From: Lachnospiraceae bacterium
Lineage (GTDB): Bacteria > Bacillota > Clostridia > Lachnospirales > Lachnospiraceae
Assembly (NCBI GenBank): GCA_022764465.1
Contig: JALERL010000116.1
Span: 1-38,381 of the forward strand
Reading direction: 5' to 3'
Length of the DNA stretch: 38,381 bases
Position 1 is the first letter of the stretch, and each line of letters opens with the position of its first letter. The translations under genes and the position numbers were made by a program. This document shows, piece after piece, positions 1-8,125 of the stretch. A model generated the notes under the pieces. That model ran no database searches. It was given only the letters and a program-made list of their open reading frames with translations, and was not told the origin of the DNA.

Positions 1-1114
1 ACTTACAATTTCCGAGAAGATGAGAAAACAGATCCGTGGTCTTGACCAGGCTTCAACAAATGCACAGGATGGTGTATCTGCAGTGCAGACAGCAGAGGGT
101 GCTCTTACAGAAGTTCATTCTATGTTACAGCGTATGAATGAGTTAGCAGTTCAGTCTTCAAACGGAACAAACTCTGCTTCTGACAGAAAGGCAATCCAGG
201 ATGAGATCGATCAGTTAACATCTGAAATTGATCGTGTATCTGAGACAACAAAGTTCAATGAGACATATCTGTTAAAGGGAGATTCACAGACAGCTGCAAA
301 GTCAACTTTCATGAAGTCCGGATATGCATTTAAGACGGGTACGAAATTCTATGAAGAAGGATCTACGACAGAACTGGCAGCAGATGATGCGAAAAAGGCA
401 TTAGCATCTGGTAAAAAGCTTTATACAGCAGCGGCTGCAGCTGCCGGACAGAAACAGGCAGATACTGCGATTGCTACAAAGGGCAAGGACTATGATTATG
501 TAACAAAGCTGTATGATGAAGATGGTAAAGAAGTATCTGCTGATAATATTTTAGCAGGTAAGAAGGCAGATGGAACAACAGCTGCAACCAATTATTATAC
601 CAGTGATGCAGGCAAAAAGGGCAACGATGCAGAAGCAAATGTGGCTGTAACAGCTGCAGCTGCAAAAGCAACGGATGGAACCGGTTACTTAGAGCAGTTT
701 GATGTGAATGGTTCTCTTGCATTCAATCTTCATGTTGGAGCAGACTCCGCATCTGATAATAAGATTGCTGTTAAGATCGATGCTATGAGTGCAGCAGGAA
801 TCGGTGTTAAGGGTCTTAAAGTTGATACAGAGGATGATGCAACTGCATCCATCGACCGTATTTCAGAAGCGATTGCTAAGGTATCTTCGCAGAGATCTTC
901 GCTTGGTGCTGTTCAGAACAGACTTGAGCATACGATTGATAACTTAGACAATGTTGTTGAAAATACAACAGCGGCTGAGTCCCGTATCCGTGATACAGAT
1001 ATGGCAAAAGAGATGGTTACTTACAGCAAGAACAACATTCTTGCACAGGCTGGACAGTCTATGCTTGCACAGGCAAATCAGTCTACACAGGGTGTATTAT
1101 CCTTATTACAGTAA
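1..1114 (+). CDS. fliC: Flagellin, 5' end cut off by the window edge
   Basis: Filament subunit of the flagellum. The reading frame is already open at base 2, giving LTISEK before the first in-window Met at base 20, so the true start lies upstream and roughly the first 50 residues are missing. The conserved N-terminal D0/D1 helices are visible (QIRGLDQASTNAQDGVSAVQ, then a region ending NETYLLKG). The C-terminal D1/D0 part ends with the classic ILAQAGQSMLAQANQSTQGV stretch followed by LSLLQ. Between them is a variable central domain of about 170 residues that is rich in Ala, Lys, Asp and Thr, as expected for the surface-exposed D2/D3 region. A strong terminator follows 36 bases after the stop, so this is the last gene of its transcript. 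Family assignment is secure; the exact paralog cannot be told. Confidence 0.97.
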   Translation, partial: LTISEKMRKQIRGLDQASTNAQDGVSAVQTAEGALTEVHSMLQRMNELAVQSSNGTNSASDRKAIQDEIDQLTSEIDRVSETTKFNETYLLKGDSQTAAKSTFMKSGYAFKTGTKFYEEGSTTELAADDAKKALASGKKLYTAAAAAAGQKQADTAIATKGKDYDYVTKLYDEDGKEVSADNILAGKKADGTTAATNYYTSDAGKKGNDAEANVAVTAAAAKATDGTGYLEQFDVNGSLAFNLHVGADSASDNKIAVKIDAMSAAGIGVKGLKVDTEDDATASIDRISEAIAKVSSQRSSLGAVQNRLEHTIDNLDNVVENTTAAESRIRDTDMAKEMVTYSKNNILAQAGQSMLAQANQSTQGVLSLLQ

Positions 1115-1150
1115 TCAGCAGACGGAATATAGAATATTTCCATATGAGAA

Positions 1151-1184
1151 GAACCGCCACACCGGAAGGTGCGGCGGTTCTTTG
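1151..1184 (+). terminator. Intrinsic terminator of flagellin gene
   Basis: A 13-bp stem GAACCGCCACACC / GGTGCGGCGGTTC with one mismatch and a GGAA loop is followed by a short T run. It lies 36 bases after the flagellin stop. Confidence 0.85.
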
Positions 1185-1207
1185 CGTAAACTTGCTAAAA
1201 AATCTTA

Positions 1208-1237
1208 TTGCGTATTTATTGATAATATACTTATAAT
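1208..1237 (+). promoter_or_regulatory. Probable promoter for the two small ORFs
   Basis: TTGCGT (1208-1213) and TATAAT (1232-1237) are separated by 18 bp. The -10 is perfect and the -35 is weak. It lies about 50 bases before the first small ORF. Confidence 0.5.
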
Positions 1238-1288
1238 ACAAGTGTGGAGAAGAGACAGAATAGTTATATAAATGGGAGTAATAAAAGA

Positions 1289-1456
1289 ATGAGTGTGCAG
1301 ACAGATTGTGAAATGTTATCTGTTCAGGCAATGGAAGCATATGCCAGAAAATATCATGTTTCAGGAAATAAAGTAGTTGAATTGTTTCATGCGGAGAAAT
1401 CATTGAAGTATTTGCAGTTGGTAAGGAGGAAGTCTTATGCCAGAGATGATATATAG
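1289..1456 (+). CDS. Small protein resembling DUF3791 accessory proteins
   Basis: The product has 55 residues. I chose the ATG at 1289 because GGGAG lies 10 bases upstream; an in-frame ATG at 1244 has no ribosome site. The stretch YARKYHVSGNKVVELF resembles by eye the 'YARxxxISGKEVYxLF' pattern of DUF3791 proteins, which in Lachnospiraceae usually sit beside a DUF3990 protein in presumed toxin-antitoxin modules. It is shorter than typical members, and the C-terminal half seems missing or replaced by a basic tail. It overlaps the next ORF by 20 bases, so the two are probably translationally coupled. No DUF3990 gene is nearby. Function unproven. Confidence 0.6.
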   Translation: MSVQTDCEMLSVQAMEAYARKYHVSGNKVVELFHAEKSLKYLQLVRRKSYARDDI

Positions 1457-1676
1457 TTTTAATGGAAAAGATATTACGATGAACGTATGTATACAGATTA
1501 GGAATGTATTGAAATTACTACAGCAACATTTTCATATCAGTTTTGAAGAAGCTGCTTTGAAGTTTTACAAATCAGAGACATATAAAACATTACAGGAAAC
1601 AGAGAATGGATTGTGGGCTGAATCAGCGGAATATATAGCTGATAGGTATTATGAAGAAACAGATGAAAACTCATAA
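1437..1676 (+). CDS. Small hypothetical protein, second member of DUF3791-like pair
   Basis: The product has 79 residues. AAGGAGGA lies 6 bases before the ATG at 1437, a near-ideal ribosome site, which argues that this is a real gene. The C-terminal part (LKFYKSETYKTLQETENGLW, then AESAEYIADRYYEE) resembles the small helical proteins I recall beside DUF3990/DUF3791 modules, where the pattern SETYxLLxxxxTGLWxxSxxYI is frequent. No signal peptide or membrane segment is seen. Overlap with the upstream ORF suggests one bicistronic unit. Function unknown; a role as an accessory or antitoxin-like protein is inference from family resemblance only. Confidence 0.65.
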   Translation: MPEMIYSFNGKDITMNVCIQIRNVLKLLQQHFHISFEEAALKFYKSETYKTLQETENGLWAESAEYIADRYYEETDENS

Positions 1677-1726
1677 AATACCCCCGGGTGTGATCCGTAA
1701 GGATCATACACCCGGGGGTTTCTTAT
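1677..1726. terminator. Bidirectional intrinsic terminator
   Basis: A GC-rich stem (CCCCCGGGTGTGATCC paired with GGATCATACACCCGGGGG, with a 2-base bulge and GTAA loop) is flanked by an A-rich run on the left and TTTCTT on the right. It can end both the small-ORF transcript and the converging ABC transporter operon. Confidence 0.9.
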
Positions 1727-1740
1727 AGAAATTCCAAGCA

Positions 1741-3621
1741 TTAATTTTCTGCGAAGTTACCGGTATAGAGCTGGTAGTATTTGCCGTGTTCCGCGATCAA
1801 CTGGTCGTGGCTGCCACGTTCAATGATGCGTCCATGCTCTAAGACCATGATACAGTCACTGTTTCTGACAGTAGAAAGACGGTGGGCGATCACGAAGGTT
1901 GTACGGCCGTGCATCAGCTTATCCATACCATCCTGAACGATACGTTCAGTACGGGTATCGATCGAACTGGTTGCTTCATCAAGGATCAGAACCGGTGGAT
2001 CTGCGATCGCTGCTCTTGCAATCGCAAGAAGCTGACGCTGTCCCTGGCTTAAGTTCGCACCATCACCGGTTAAGACGGTCTGATAGCCGTCCGGCAGATG
2101 ACGGATGAAGCTGTCTGCATTGGCGAGCTTTGCGGCTGCGTAGACTTCTTCATCGGTGGCATCTAACTTACCGTAGCGGATGTTATCCATAACCGTTCCG
2201 GTGAACAGATGGGTATCCTGCAGTACGATACCGAGAGAGTGGCGGAGATCCGCCTTTTTGATCTTGTTGATGTTGATGCCGTCGTAACGGATCTTACCAT
2301 CGGAAATATCGTAAAAGCGGTTGATCAGGTTCGTGATCGTTGTTTTTCCGGCACCGGTAGAACCGACAAAGGCGATCTTCTGACCCGGTGTTGCAAACAG
2401 ATCAACATTGTGTAATACAACCTTATTCTCGGTGTAACCAAAGTCAACATCATCGAAGACTACATCTCCGGTCAGCTCGCGGTATTCGACACTGCCGTCA
2501 GCCTGATGGGTATGCTTCCATGCCCAGAGACCGGTATGCTCCGGTGTTTCGGTGAGGACACCGTTTTCCTTTCTGGCATTCACGAGTGTGACATAACCGT
2601 CATCTGTCTCGACTTCCTCATCTAACATTGCAAAGATTCGTTCCGATCCTGCAAGAGCCATAACGATACTGTTTAACTGCTGGCTGACCTGATTGATCGG
2701 CATGTTAAAGCTCTTATTGAAGGTCAAAAAGCTTGCAAGTCCGCCAAGTGTCAGTCCGCCGATGCCGTTTAAGGCAAGGATACCGCCGACGATCGCACAC
2801 AGCACGTAGCTGATGTTACCGATCTGGGCATTGACCGGCATTAAGATATTTGCAAACTTATTTGCGTTGTAAGCACTGTCAAAAAGCTGGTCGTTTAAGG
2901 CATTGAATTCTTCGATGCTTTCCTGTTCATGGCAGAAGACTTTTACGACCTTCTGGCCATTCATCATTTCTTCAATATAACCGTTTACCGTACCGATATC
3001 ACGCTGCTGTGCCATGAAGTAAGAACCACTTTTTCCGGCAAGCTTTTTCGTGGTATAGAGCATGATTGCAACCATAACAAGTGTCAGGATCGTAAGCGGA
3101 ATATTTAAAATGATCATATAGATCAGGACATTCACGATCGTGATGGCACTGTTGATAAACTGCGGAATACTCTGGCTGATCATCTGACGCAGGGTATCAA
3201 TATCATTCGTATAGGTTGACATGATGTCTCCATGGGCATGTGTGTCGAAGTAGCGGATCGGCAGCTTTTCCATGTGGGAAAACATATCGACACGCAGTGT
3301 ACGCAGAGTACCCTGTGTGACATAGACCATGATACGGGTGTAAGCATACGTGGACAGTGCACCAAAAAGGTAGACAACAGCGACCTTAAGGATCGCAGAT
3401 GCAAGTGGTCCGAAGCCCGGGGTATCGCTTTTCATCAGAGGAAGGATATAATCATCGATCAGCGTCTGCATGAACTTAATGCCCCATGCATTTGCAAAAA
3501 CACTGATGAAAATAAAAATCAGAACGAAGATGCAGGCGATCCGGTAGTTTTTCATGACATAGGACATGATTCGGCAAAACAGTTTCCATGGATTTTTTAC
3601 CTGATTTTTCTTTCCCTTCAT
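1741..3621 (-). CDS. ABC exporter half-transporter with canonical ATPase site
   Basis: A 626-residue membrane and ATPase fusion of the multidrug/lipid exporter type. The N-terminal half holds about six membrane helices (type I exporter fold). The C-terminal nucleotide-binding domain has Walker A GSTGAGKTT, signature LSQGQRQ and Walker B plus catalytic Glu in LILDEATSSID. An insertion of about 50 residues (near ENGVLTETPEHTGLWAWKHT) between the membrane and ATPase domains is typical of one partner of clostridial heterodimeric exporters. The start ATG overlaps the stop of the upstream half-transporter (TAATG), with AGAAAGGAGG as ribosome site. The pair should form a heterodimer like LmrCD, BmrCD or TM287/288. 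Substrate unknown; the divergent MarR gene suggests a toxic small molecule. Confidence 0.95.
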   Translation of the reverse strand: MKGKKNQVKNPWKLFCRIMSYVMKNYRIACIFVLIFIFISVFANAWGIKFMQTLIDDYILPLMKSDTPGFGPLASAILKVAVVYLFGALSTYAYTRIMVYVTQGTLRTLRVDMFSHMEKLPIRYFDTHAHGDIMSTYTNDIDTLRQMISQSIPQFINSAITIVNVLIYMIILNIPLTILTLVMVAIMLYTTKKLAGKSGSYFMAQQRDIGTVNGYIEEMMNGQKVVKVFCHEQESIEEFNALNDQLFDSAYNANKFANILMPVNAQIGNISYVLCAIVGGILALNGIGGLTLGGLASFLTFNKSFNMPINQVSQQLNSIVMALAGSERIFAMLDEEVETDDGYVTLVNARKENGVLTETPEHTGLWAWKHTHQADGSVEYRELTGDVVFDDVDFGYTENKVVLHNVDLFATPGQKIAFVGSTGAGKTTITNLINRFYDISDGKIRYDGININKIKKADLRHSLGIVLQDTHLFTGTVMDNIRYGKLDATDEEVYAAAKLANADSFIRHLPDGYQTVLTGDGANLSQGQRQLLAIARAAIADPPVLILDEATSSIDTRTERIVQDGMDKLMHGRTTFVIAHRLSTVRNSDCIMVLEHGRIIERGSHDQLIAEHGKYYQLYTGNFAEN

Positions 3622-5372
3622 TATGCATTGCCTCCTTTCTCATCAAAGTCACCGCCACCGCTGGTCTGGGATTCGTAGACATCACGGTAGATTTCATTTG
3701 TGGCAAGAAGCTCTTCGTGGGAGCCAAAGCCGGTTACTTTTCCATCATCGAGTACGATGATCTTATCTGCATTCTGGACGCTGGAGATCCGCTGTGCGAT
3801 GATCAGCTTTGTCGTATCCGGGATCTCGGTTGCAAAAGCCTGACGGATCTTCGCATCGGTTGCAGTATCAACGGCACTGGTTGAATCATCTAAGATTAAG
3901 ATCTTCGGCTTTTTTAAGAGGGCACGCGCAATACAAAGACGCTGTTTCTGGCCACCGGATACGTTGGTACCACCCTGCTCGATATGGGTGTGATAGCCAT
4001 CCGGGAAGGTTGCAATGAACTCATCCGCACAGGCGAGTTTACAAGCGTGGATACATTCCTCTTCGGTCGCATTCTTATCGCCCCAGCGGAGGTTATCTAA
4101 GATGCTGCCGGAGAAAAGAACATTGTTCTGCAACACAACTGCGACCTGGTTACGCAGGGTTTCCAGATCATATGTACGGACATCCTTGCCGCCGACAAGC
4201 ACGCTTCCTTCGGTGACGTCATAAAGACGGCTGATCAGGTTTACAAGACTTGACTTCGAGCTTCCGGTTCCGCCTAAGATACCGATCGTCTCACCGGAAT
4301 GTATTGTAAGATTGATGCCACTAAGTACCGGTGAAGAAGCATCCTTTTTGTAGCTGAAGGTTACATGGTCAAAAACAATATCACCGTTTTCAACTGCAAA
4401 GTCCGGATTTTCCGGGTTTGTCAGACTGCTTTCTTCATTTAATACTTCGCTGATACGTTCTGCACTGGCAACACTCATACTCAGCATGACGAATACCATC
4501 GAGAGCATCATAAGGCTCATTAAGATATTCATACAGTAGGCAAGCAGACTCATAAGCTGGCCGGTCGTAAGAGAAGAATGCACGATCATTTTTGCACCAA
4601 ACCAGCTGATCAGCAGGATACAGGAGTAAACCGTAAGCTGCATCAGCGGGGAGTTAAAGGTAACGACATTTTCTGCACGTACAAGCATCCGGTAGATGTT
4701 ATCACTTGCTTTGGTAAACTTGCCGATCTCGTGATCTTCCCGGACGTATGCCTTTACGACACGGATCGCAGATACATTTTCCTGCACACTGGCATTTAAG
4801 TCATCGTACTTACGGAAGGCTGCGTTAAAGTAGTTCATTGCCTTATAGATAATAAAGGCAAGTGCACTGCCGAGTAAAAGAACAGCAACAAGATAGATGC
4901 TTGCAAGCTGCGGGCTGATGAAAAATGACATCGCCATTGCACAGATTAAGCTGGCAGGCGCACGCATGCACATGCGAAGCAGCATCTGGTAAGCGTTCTG
5001 GATATTTGTTACATCGGTTGTCATACGGGTAACAAGACCTGCGGTGCTGAACCGGTCGATATTGGCAAAGGAAAAGGTCTGGATCTTTTCAAACATCGCC
5101 TTTCGTAAGTTCCGGGCAAATCCGGCAGAAGCACGCGCACCGTATTTTCCACCCATAATACCATTAAAGAGGGAAAAACATGCGGCAACGGTCATCCAGG
5201 CACCAACGACATAGATGTGGTGGATATTGCCGGCTTCGACACCATCATCAATGATCGAAGCCATAAGTAACGGGATAATTGTTTCCATAATTACTTCGAG
5301 GATCATAAAGACCGGAGTAAGAATGGAGTCGCGCTTGAATTCTTTGATCTGCGCGGCAAGTGTTTTTATCAT
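3621..5372 (-). CDS. ABC exporter half-transporter with degenerate ATPase site
   Basis: The product has 583 residues from the ATG at 5372, which has AAAAAGGA 10 bases upstream. A TTG at 5393 in the same frame is possible but would contain that ribosome site. Six membrane helices precede the nucleotide-binding domain: Walker A GGTGSSKSSL (Ser in place of the usual Gly), signature VSGGQKQR, and Walker B LILDDSTSAVD where the catalytic Glu is Asp. This Asp replacement marks the non-hydrolysing partner of heterodimeric exporters. It is the first gene of a two-gene operon driven by the promoter at 5445-5473 and probably repressed by the MarR protein encoded divergently. Confidence 0.95.
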   Translation of the reverse strand: MIKTLAAQIKEFKRDSILTPVFMILEVIMETIIPLLMASIIDDGVEAGNIHHIYVVGAWMTVAACFSLFNGIMGGKYGARASAGFARNLRKAMFEKIQTFSFANIDRFSTAGLVTRMTTDVTNIQNAYQMLLRMCMRAPASLICAMAMSFFISPQLASIYLVAVLLLGSALAFIIYKAMNYFNAAFRKYDDLNASVQENVSAIRVVKAYVREDHEIGKFTKASDNIYRMLVRAENVVTFNSPLMQLTVYSCILLISWFGAKMIVHSSLTTGQLMSLLAYCMNILMSLMMLSMVFVMLSMSVASAERISEVLNEESSLTNPENPDFAVENGDIVFDHVTFSYKKDASSPVLSGINLTIHSGETIGILGGTGSSKSSLVNLISRLYDVTEGSVLVGGKDVRTYDLETLRNQVAVVLQNNVLFSGSILDNLRWGDKNATEEECIHACKLACADEFIATFPDGYHTHIEQGGTNVSGGQKQRLCIARALLKKPKILILDDSTSAVDTATDAKIRQAFATEIPDTTKLIIAQRISSVQNADKIIVLDDGKVTGFGSHEELLATNEIYRDVYESQTSGGGDFDEKGGNA

Positions 5373-5428
5373 ATAGTTCACATCCTTTTTCAAAATTTAC
5401 TTTTCATACGCTCATAATTCTGATAGTA

Positions 5429-5444
5429 TGTTAGCGTACTAACA
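5429..5444. promoter_or_regulatory. Palindromic operator, probable MarR binding site
   Basis: TGTTAG-CGTA-CTAACA is an exact 6+6 bp inverted repeat that abuts the -10 and covers the predicted transcription start of the ABC operon. A MarR-family gene is divergently encoded, so repression of the exporter until a ligand binds MarR is the simple model. That the MarR protein binds here is inference. Confidence 0.75.
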
Positions 5445-5473
5445 AATATAGTATGATATTTTTTAATTGTCAA
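5445..5473 (-). promoter_or_regulatory. Strong sigma-A promoter of the ABC exporter operon
   Basis: Read on the minus strand: TTGACA (5473-5468), a 17-bp spacer, then TATATT (5450-5445). The predicted start point falls near 5438, inside the palindrome at 5429-5444. Confidence 0.85.
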
Positions 5474-5783
5474 GAATCAAATAGCAAAAGTATTTGGATG
5501 TAAAACCATTGGCGGATTATACGAAAATTTAGCATTTGCGACTTATGGAGAATCTTAGATTTTCTTAATGTTCTGTAGACAGGATAGCAATGCAGCGACA
5601 TGGATGTCGCTGTAAGCAAAAGCCGGGGCATGGACGCCACGTCTTTTGCGGTTGCGGTCGGAAAAGTGTATTTTGGCAGAACATTTAGAAAATGTTAGAT
5701 TCGGAATTCGGAGCAAATACAAACTTTCGTATAATTCGCCGAGGAATTTTTATATCTATCGTGTTTTGGTATTTGACTTTTGA
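5470..5783. repeat. Long palindromic element, copy A, with twoAYGGAY-like core
   Basis: A 314-bp imperfect palindrome fills the space between the divergent ABC and marR genes. The conserved core (about 5535-5717) shares most of its sequence with the second copy at 12011-12190. Core ends are imperfect inverted repeats of about 41 bp (starting TTTGCGACTTATGG, ending GGAATTCGGAGCAAA). Outside the core the arms still pair: 5511-5530 with 5721-5740 at 18 of 20 positions, then more loosely out to TCAA (5470) and TTGA (5783). These outer arms do not resemble those of copy B. Confidence 0.85.
5592..5649 (+). ncRNA. twoAYGGAY-like RNA hairpin pair, copy A
   Basis: There are two adjacent hairpins on the plus strand. 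The first has stem 5592-5599/5606-5613 (GCAGCGAC / GTCGCTGT) with loop ATGGAT. The second has outer stem GCAAAAG/CTTTTGC (5616-5622/5643-5649), inner stem 5624-5629/5636-5641 with one G-A mismatch, and loop ATGGAC. Both loops fit AYGGAY. Two hairpins with AYGGAY loops define the twoAYGGAY motif of unknown function as I remember it. The tract GGTTGCGGTCGG follows directly. Compared with copy B, stem pairs change in a compensatory way, supporting a structured RNA. Confidence 0.65.
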
Positions 5784-5799
5784 ATGCAGGATTTAAATA
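5773..5799 (+). promoter_or_regulatory. Possible marR promoter
   Basis: TTGACT (5773-5778) and TAAATA (5794-5799) with a short 15-bp spacer. If used, transcription would start near 5806, which fits translation starting at 5845. The -35 lies inside the right arm of the palindromic element. Confidence 0.35.
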
Positions 5800-5844
5800 A
5801 AAAATATGAGGGATAGTATCTCCGTAGAAGAGGCAGGGAAAAAC

Positions 5845-6330
5845 ATGTGTGAATACGCAGAAGGAAAAGAGAAGGATACACGGATCGGTTTTGAGATCCG
5901 TACGATCCATAATATGATCGGTGTGCATGTGGAACATCATATGAAGTCGAAGGGACATGACCTGACACAGATGCAGTCATGGGTGATCGGCTACCTCTAC
6001 AGCAGAAAGGGACAGGACACCTATCAGCGCGACATTGAAGAAGAGTTTCATGTTTCGCGGGCGACCGCGACCAATATCTTAAAGATTATGGAGCGGAAGG
6101 AACTGATCGAGCGGAAGTCCGTGGATACAGACAAACGGTTGAAAAAAATCTATCTGACGAAGCAGGCGGTTGCAATCCAGAAGGATGCAATAGAGGATAT
6201 GGAGTTTGTGGAACAGATGCTTGTGCAGGGATTTTCCGAGGAAGAGATCACATTTTTTAAGCGGATGCTCGGTGTTGTCCATGAGAATGTCGCAAGGGAT
6301 ATTCATAAGACGAAATTTACAAAAAATTAA
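5845..6330 (+). CDS. MarR-family transcriptional regulator
   Basis: The product has 161 residues from the ATG at 5845 (AGGCAGGG 6 bases upstream); an upstream in-frame ATG at 5806 has no good ribosome site and would coincide with the likely transcript start. It has a winged helix-turn-helix fold: the recognition region reads RDIEEEFHVSRATATNILKI and the wing MERKELIERKSVDTDKRLKK, with the usual DxR motif. Helices flanking the DNA-binding domain would form the dimer. It is divergent from the ABC exporter pair, whose promoter carries a 6+6 bp palindrome at the -10. Control of that exporter is inferred from this layout; the ligand is unknown. Confidence 0.93.
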   Translation: MCEYAEGKEKDTRIGFEIRTIHNMIGVHVEHHMKSKGHDLTQMQSWVIGYLYSRKGQDTYQRDIEEEFHVSRATATNILKIMERKELIERKSVDTDKRLKKIYLTKQAVAIQKDAIEDMEFVEQMLVQGFSEEEITFFKRMLGVVHENVARDIHKTKFTKN

Positions 6331-6360
6331 GATTATTTTGTAGGATATTATCGGAAGGTT

Positions 6361-6369
6361 TGCTATAAT
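6361..6369 (+). promoter_or_regulatory. Extended -10 promoter element
   Basis: TGCTATAAT (6361-6369) is an extended -10. No convincing -35 at 17 bp is seen. It lies about 57 bases before the diguanylate cyclase gene and may drive the five-gene operon to 11930. Confidence 0.5.
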
Positions 6370-6425
6370 AATATGTAATGACTGGGGACAGTTTCTTCAA
6401 TTACATCGACAGAAAGGTACAGTGA

Positions 6426-8108
6426 ATGGATAACAGCAGACAAATTGTCTTAAAAGCAGCGATATTGACGGTATTGATTCTGGGATTAACCTTTTTCCTA
6501 AAGCAGATCGTGATCGACAAGCAGATTCAGATGGTTCCGTTAGATACACAGTGGCAGATACGTGTGAATGACCAGCAATATGCTGGAGATCGGTTAGAAG
6601 AGATTACATTTCCAATGACACAAAAGGGAGATCATGTGGAGATCACCGGAGTTTTGCCGGATTTAAAGATTACTCAGCCATCCCTGCAGATTAATTTCCG
6701 GCAGTCGGAGATACATATCTATGTCGGAGAGAAGGAGATCTATTCTTATGGAATGCAGTATGCAAAACGTGGCGTGATGTTAGGCGCAGGCTATATCTGG
6801 CAGGAACTTCCGGCAGATTATGCCGGAAAAGTGTTACGTGTCACGTTAGATGTGCAGGAAAATGATGCATTTAATAAGTTTTTAACGATCTATGCACAGG
6901 AGACATCCCATATTTACTACAATATGTTTTCCAATCAGATTCTGACGGTGGTCATCATTGGATTTTTACTCTGCTTTGGCTATACATCATTGGTGATTGT
7001 GGTCTGTATGTATACACGGAAAAATGCATACCGGGGTATGTTGAGCGGATTGATGTGGATCGCGGTTTTCGCACTGCTTGTCGCGACCTGGCTGCTTACC
7101 TACAGCCGGATGATCGAGATCTGGATCGACGATTTCCGGGTGATCGGACTCATTGAGTATATAAGCCTTTATTTTGCACCGATCAGTATGCTGTTTTTCA
7201 TGTACGATATGATGCAGGACGGCTGGTACCGGAAGGTAATAAAGCTGATGGGCATTCTGTTTGTGGTCTGCGATGTGGTCATGATCTTCTTAGACGTATC
7301 AGGGATCGCGCATTTTGCAAGAACCTTGAAGCTTCTGCATCTGATGATCGGATTAAATGGCATTGTTGCGGTGTATCTGGCACTGCGCTGGGCAAAAAAG
7401 AGAAAGCGCAGGGCAGACTGGATCTTTGCGGGAAGTATCCTGCTGTTTATCGGATTTGCGATCGCAGATCTGATCCGTTATGCGCTTGATAAGTATGGCA
7501 ATACCGGCTGGCAACTTTCAGCAACCGTGATGCCGGTCGGACTTCTGGTATTTGTTATCGGAATGTTTATGAGCTTTGTCTTTATGATGATGGAAAATGT
7601 GGCGGATAATATGGAGCGTAAGACTCTGTTACAGATGGCATATACAGATGCACTGACAAATATCAGTAATCGTGCGAAGTGTGAAGAGATTTTCGCAGGC
7701 TATGAAGAATCGCAGGATCCGCTTACGATCGTTCTGATGGATCTGAATCATTTCAAGCAGGTGAACGATACCTACGGACATGCAGCCGGGGATGAACTTT
7801 TAATCCGCTTTGCAGGGATTCTCAAGGAACAATTTGACGGAGTGGCAACGGCAGGACGCATGGGTGGCGATGAATTTGTGCTGATTTTAGACTATCATCC
7901 GAAGGAAGAGATGGAGCGGCTGATGGATCAGCTGTTGGCACGGGTTGAAAAGGCGAATGCATCTGCGGGCAGACCATATGAGATATCGGTTGCATACGGA
8001 TATGCGGATAACTATAATAACCGTGAGTTCACAAATGTCTGGAAAGTCTATGAAGAGGCGGACCGGAATATGTATGAGTATAAGAAACGTTATAATCTGG
8101 GAAGATAA
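6426..8108 (+). CDS. Membrane diguanylate cyclase with 7TM (DISM-like) sensor
   Basis: The product has 560 residues. Layout: membrane helix near residues 9-27; an extracytoplasmic beta-rich domain of about 140 residues; a block of about seven helices (roughly 172-395) like 7TMR-DISM receptors; then a GGDEF domain (about 400-557). The catalytic motif GGDEF is intact at 480-484, with the metal and substrate residues in LMDLNHFKQVNDTYGHAAGD. No RxxD inhibitory site is present five residues before it. It should make cyclic di-GMP in response to an unknown extracellular or membrane ligand. It is followed 17 bases later by the NfeD-like gene. In a flagellated organism an effect on motility is plausible but not shown. 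Confidence 0.93.
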   Translation: MDNSRQIVLKAAILTVLILGLTFFLKQIVIDKQIQMVPLDTQWQIRVNDQQYAGDRLEEITFPMTQKGDHVEITGVLPDLKITQPSLQINFRQSEIHIYVGEKEIYSYGMQYAKRGVMLGAGYIWQELPADYAGKVLRVTLDVQENDAFNKFLTIYAQETSHIYYNMFSNQILTVVIIGFLLCFGYTSLVIVVCMYTRKNAYRGMLSGLMWIAVFALLVATWLLTYSRMIEIWIDDFRVIGLIEYISLYFAPISMLFFMYDMMQDGWYRKVIKLMGILFVVCDVVMIFLDVSGIAHFARTLKLLHLMIGLNGIVAVYLALRWAKKRKRRADWIFAGSILLFIGFAIADLIRYALDKYGNTGWQLSATVMPVGLLVFVIGMFMSFVFMMMENVADNMERKTLLQMAYTDALTNISNRAKCEEIFAGYEESQDPLTIVLMDLNHFKQVNDTYGHAAGDELLIRFAGILKEQFDGVATAGRMGGDEFVLILDYHPKEEMERLMDQLLARVEKANASAGRPYEISVAYGYADNYNNREFTNVWKVYEEADRNMYEYKKRYNLGR

Positions 8109-8125
8109 ATGAAGGAGGCAGGATT

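Noticed and set aside
474..722. Open frame on the minus strand within the flagellin gene
   Set aside because: Low-complexity His/Leu-rich translation antisense to the flagellin variable domain; no ribosome site and typical of a shadow frame.
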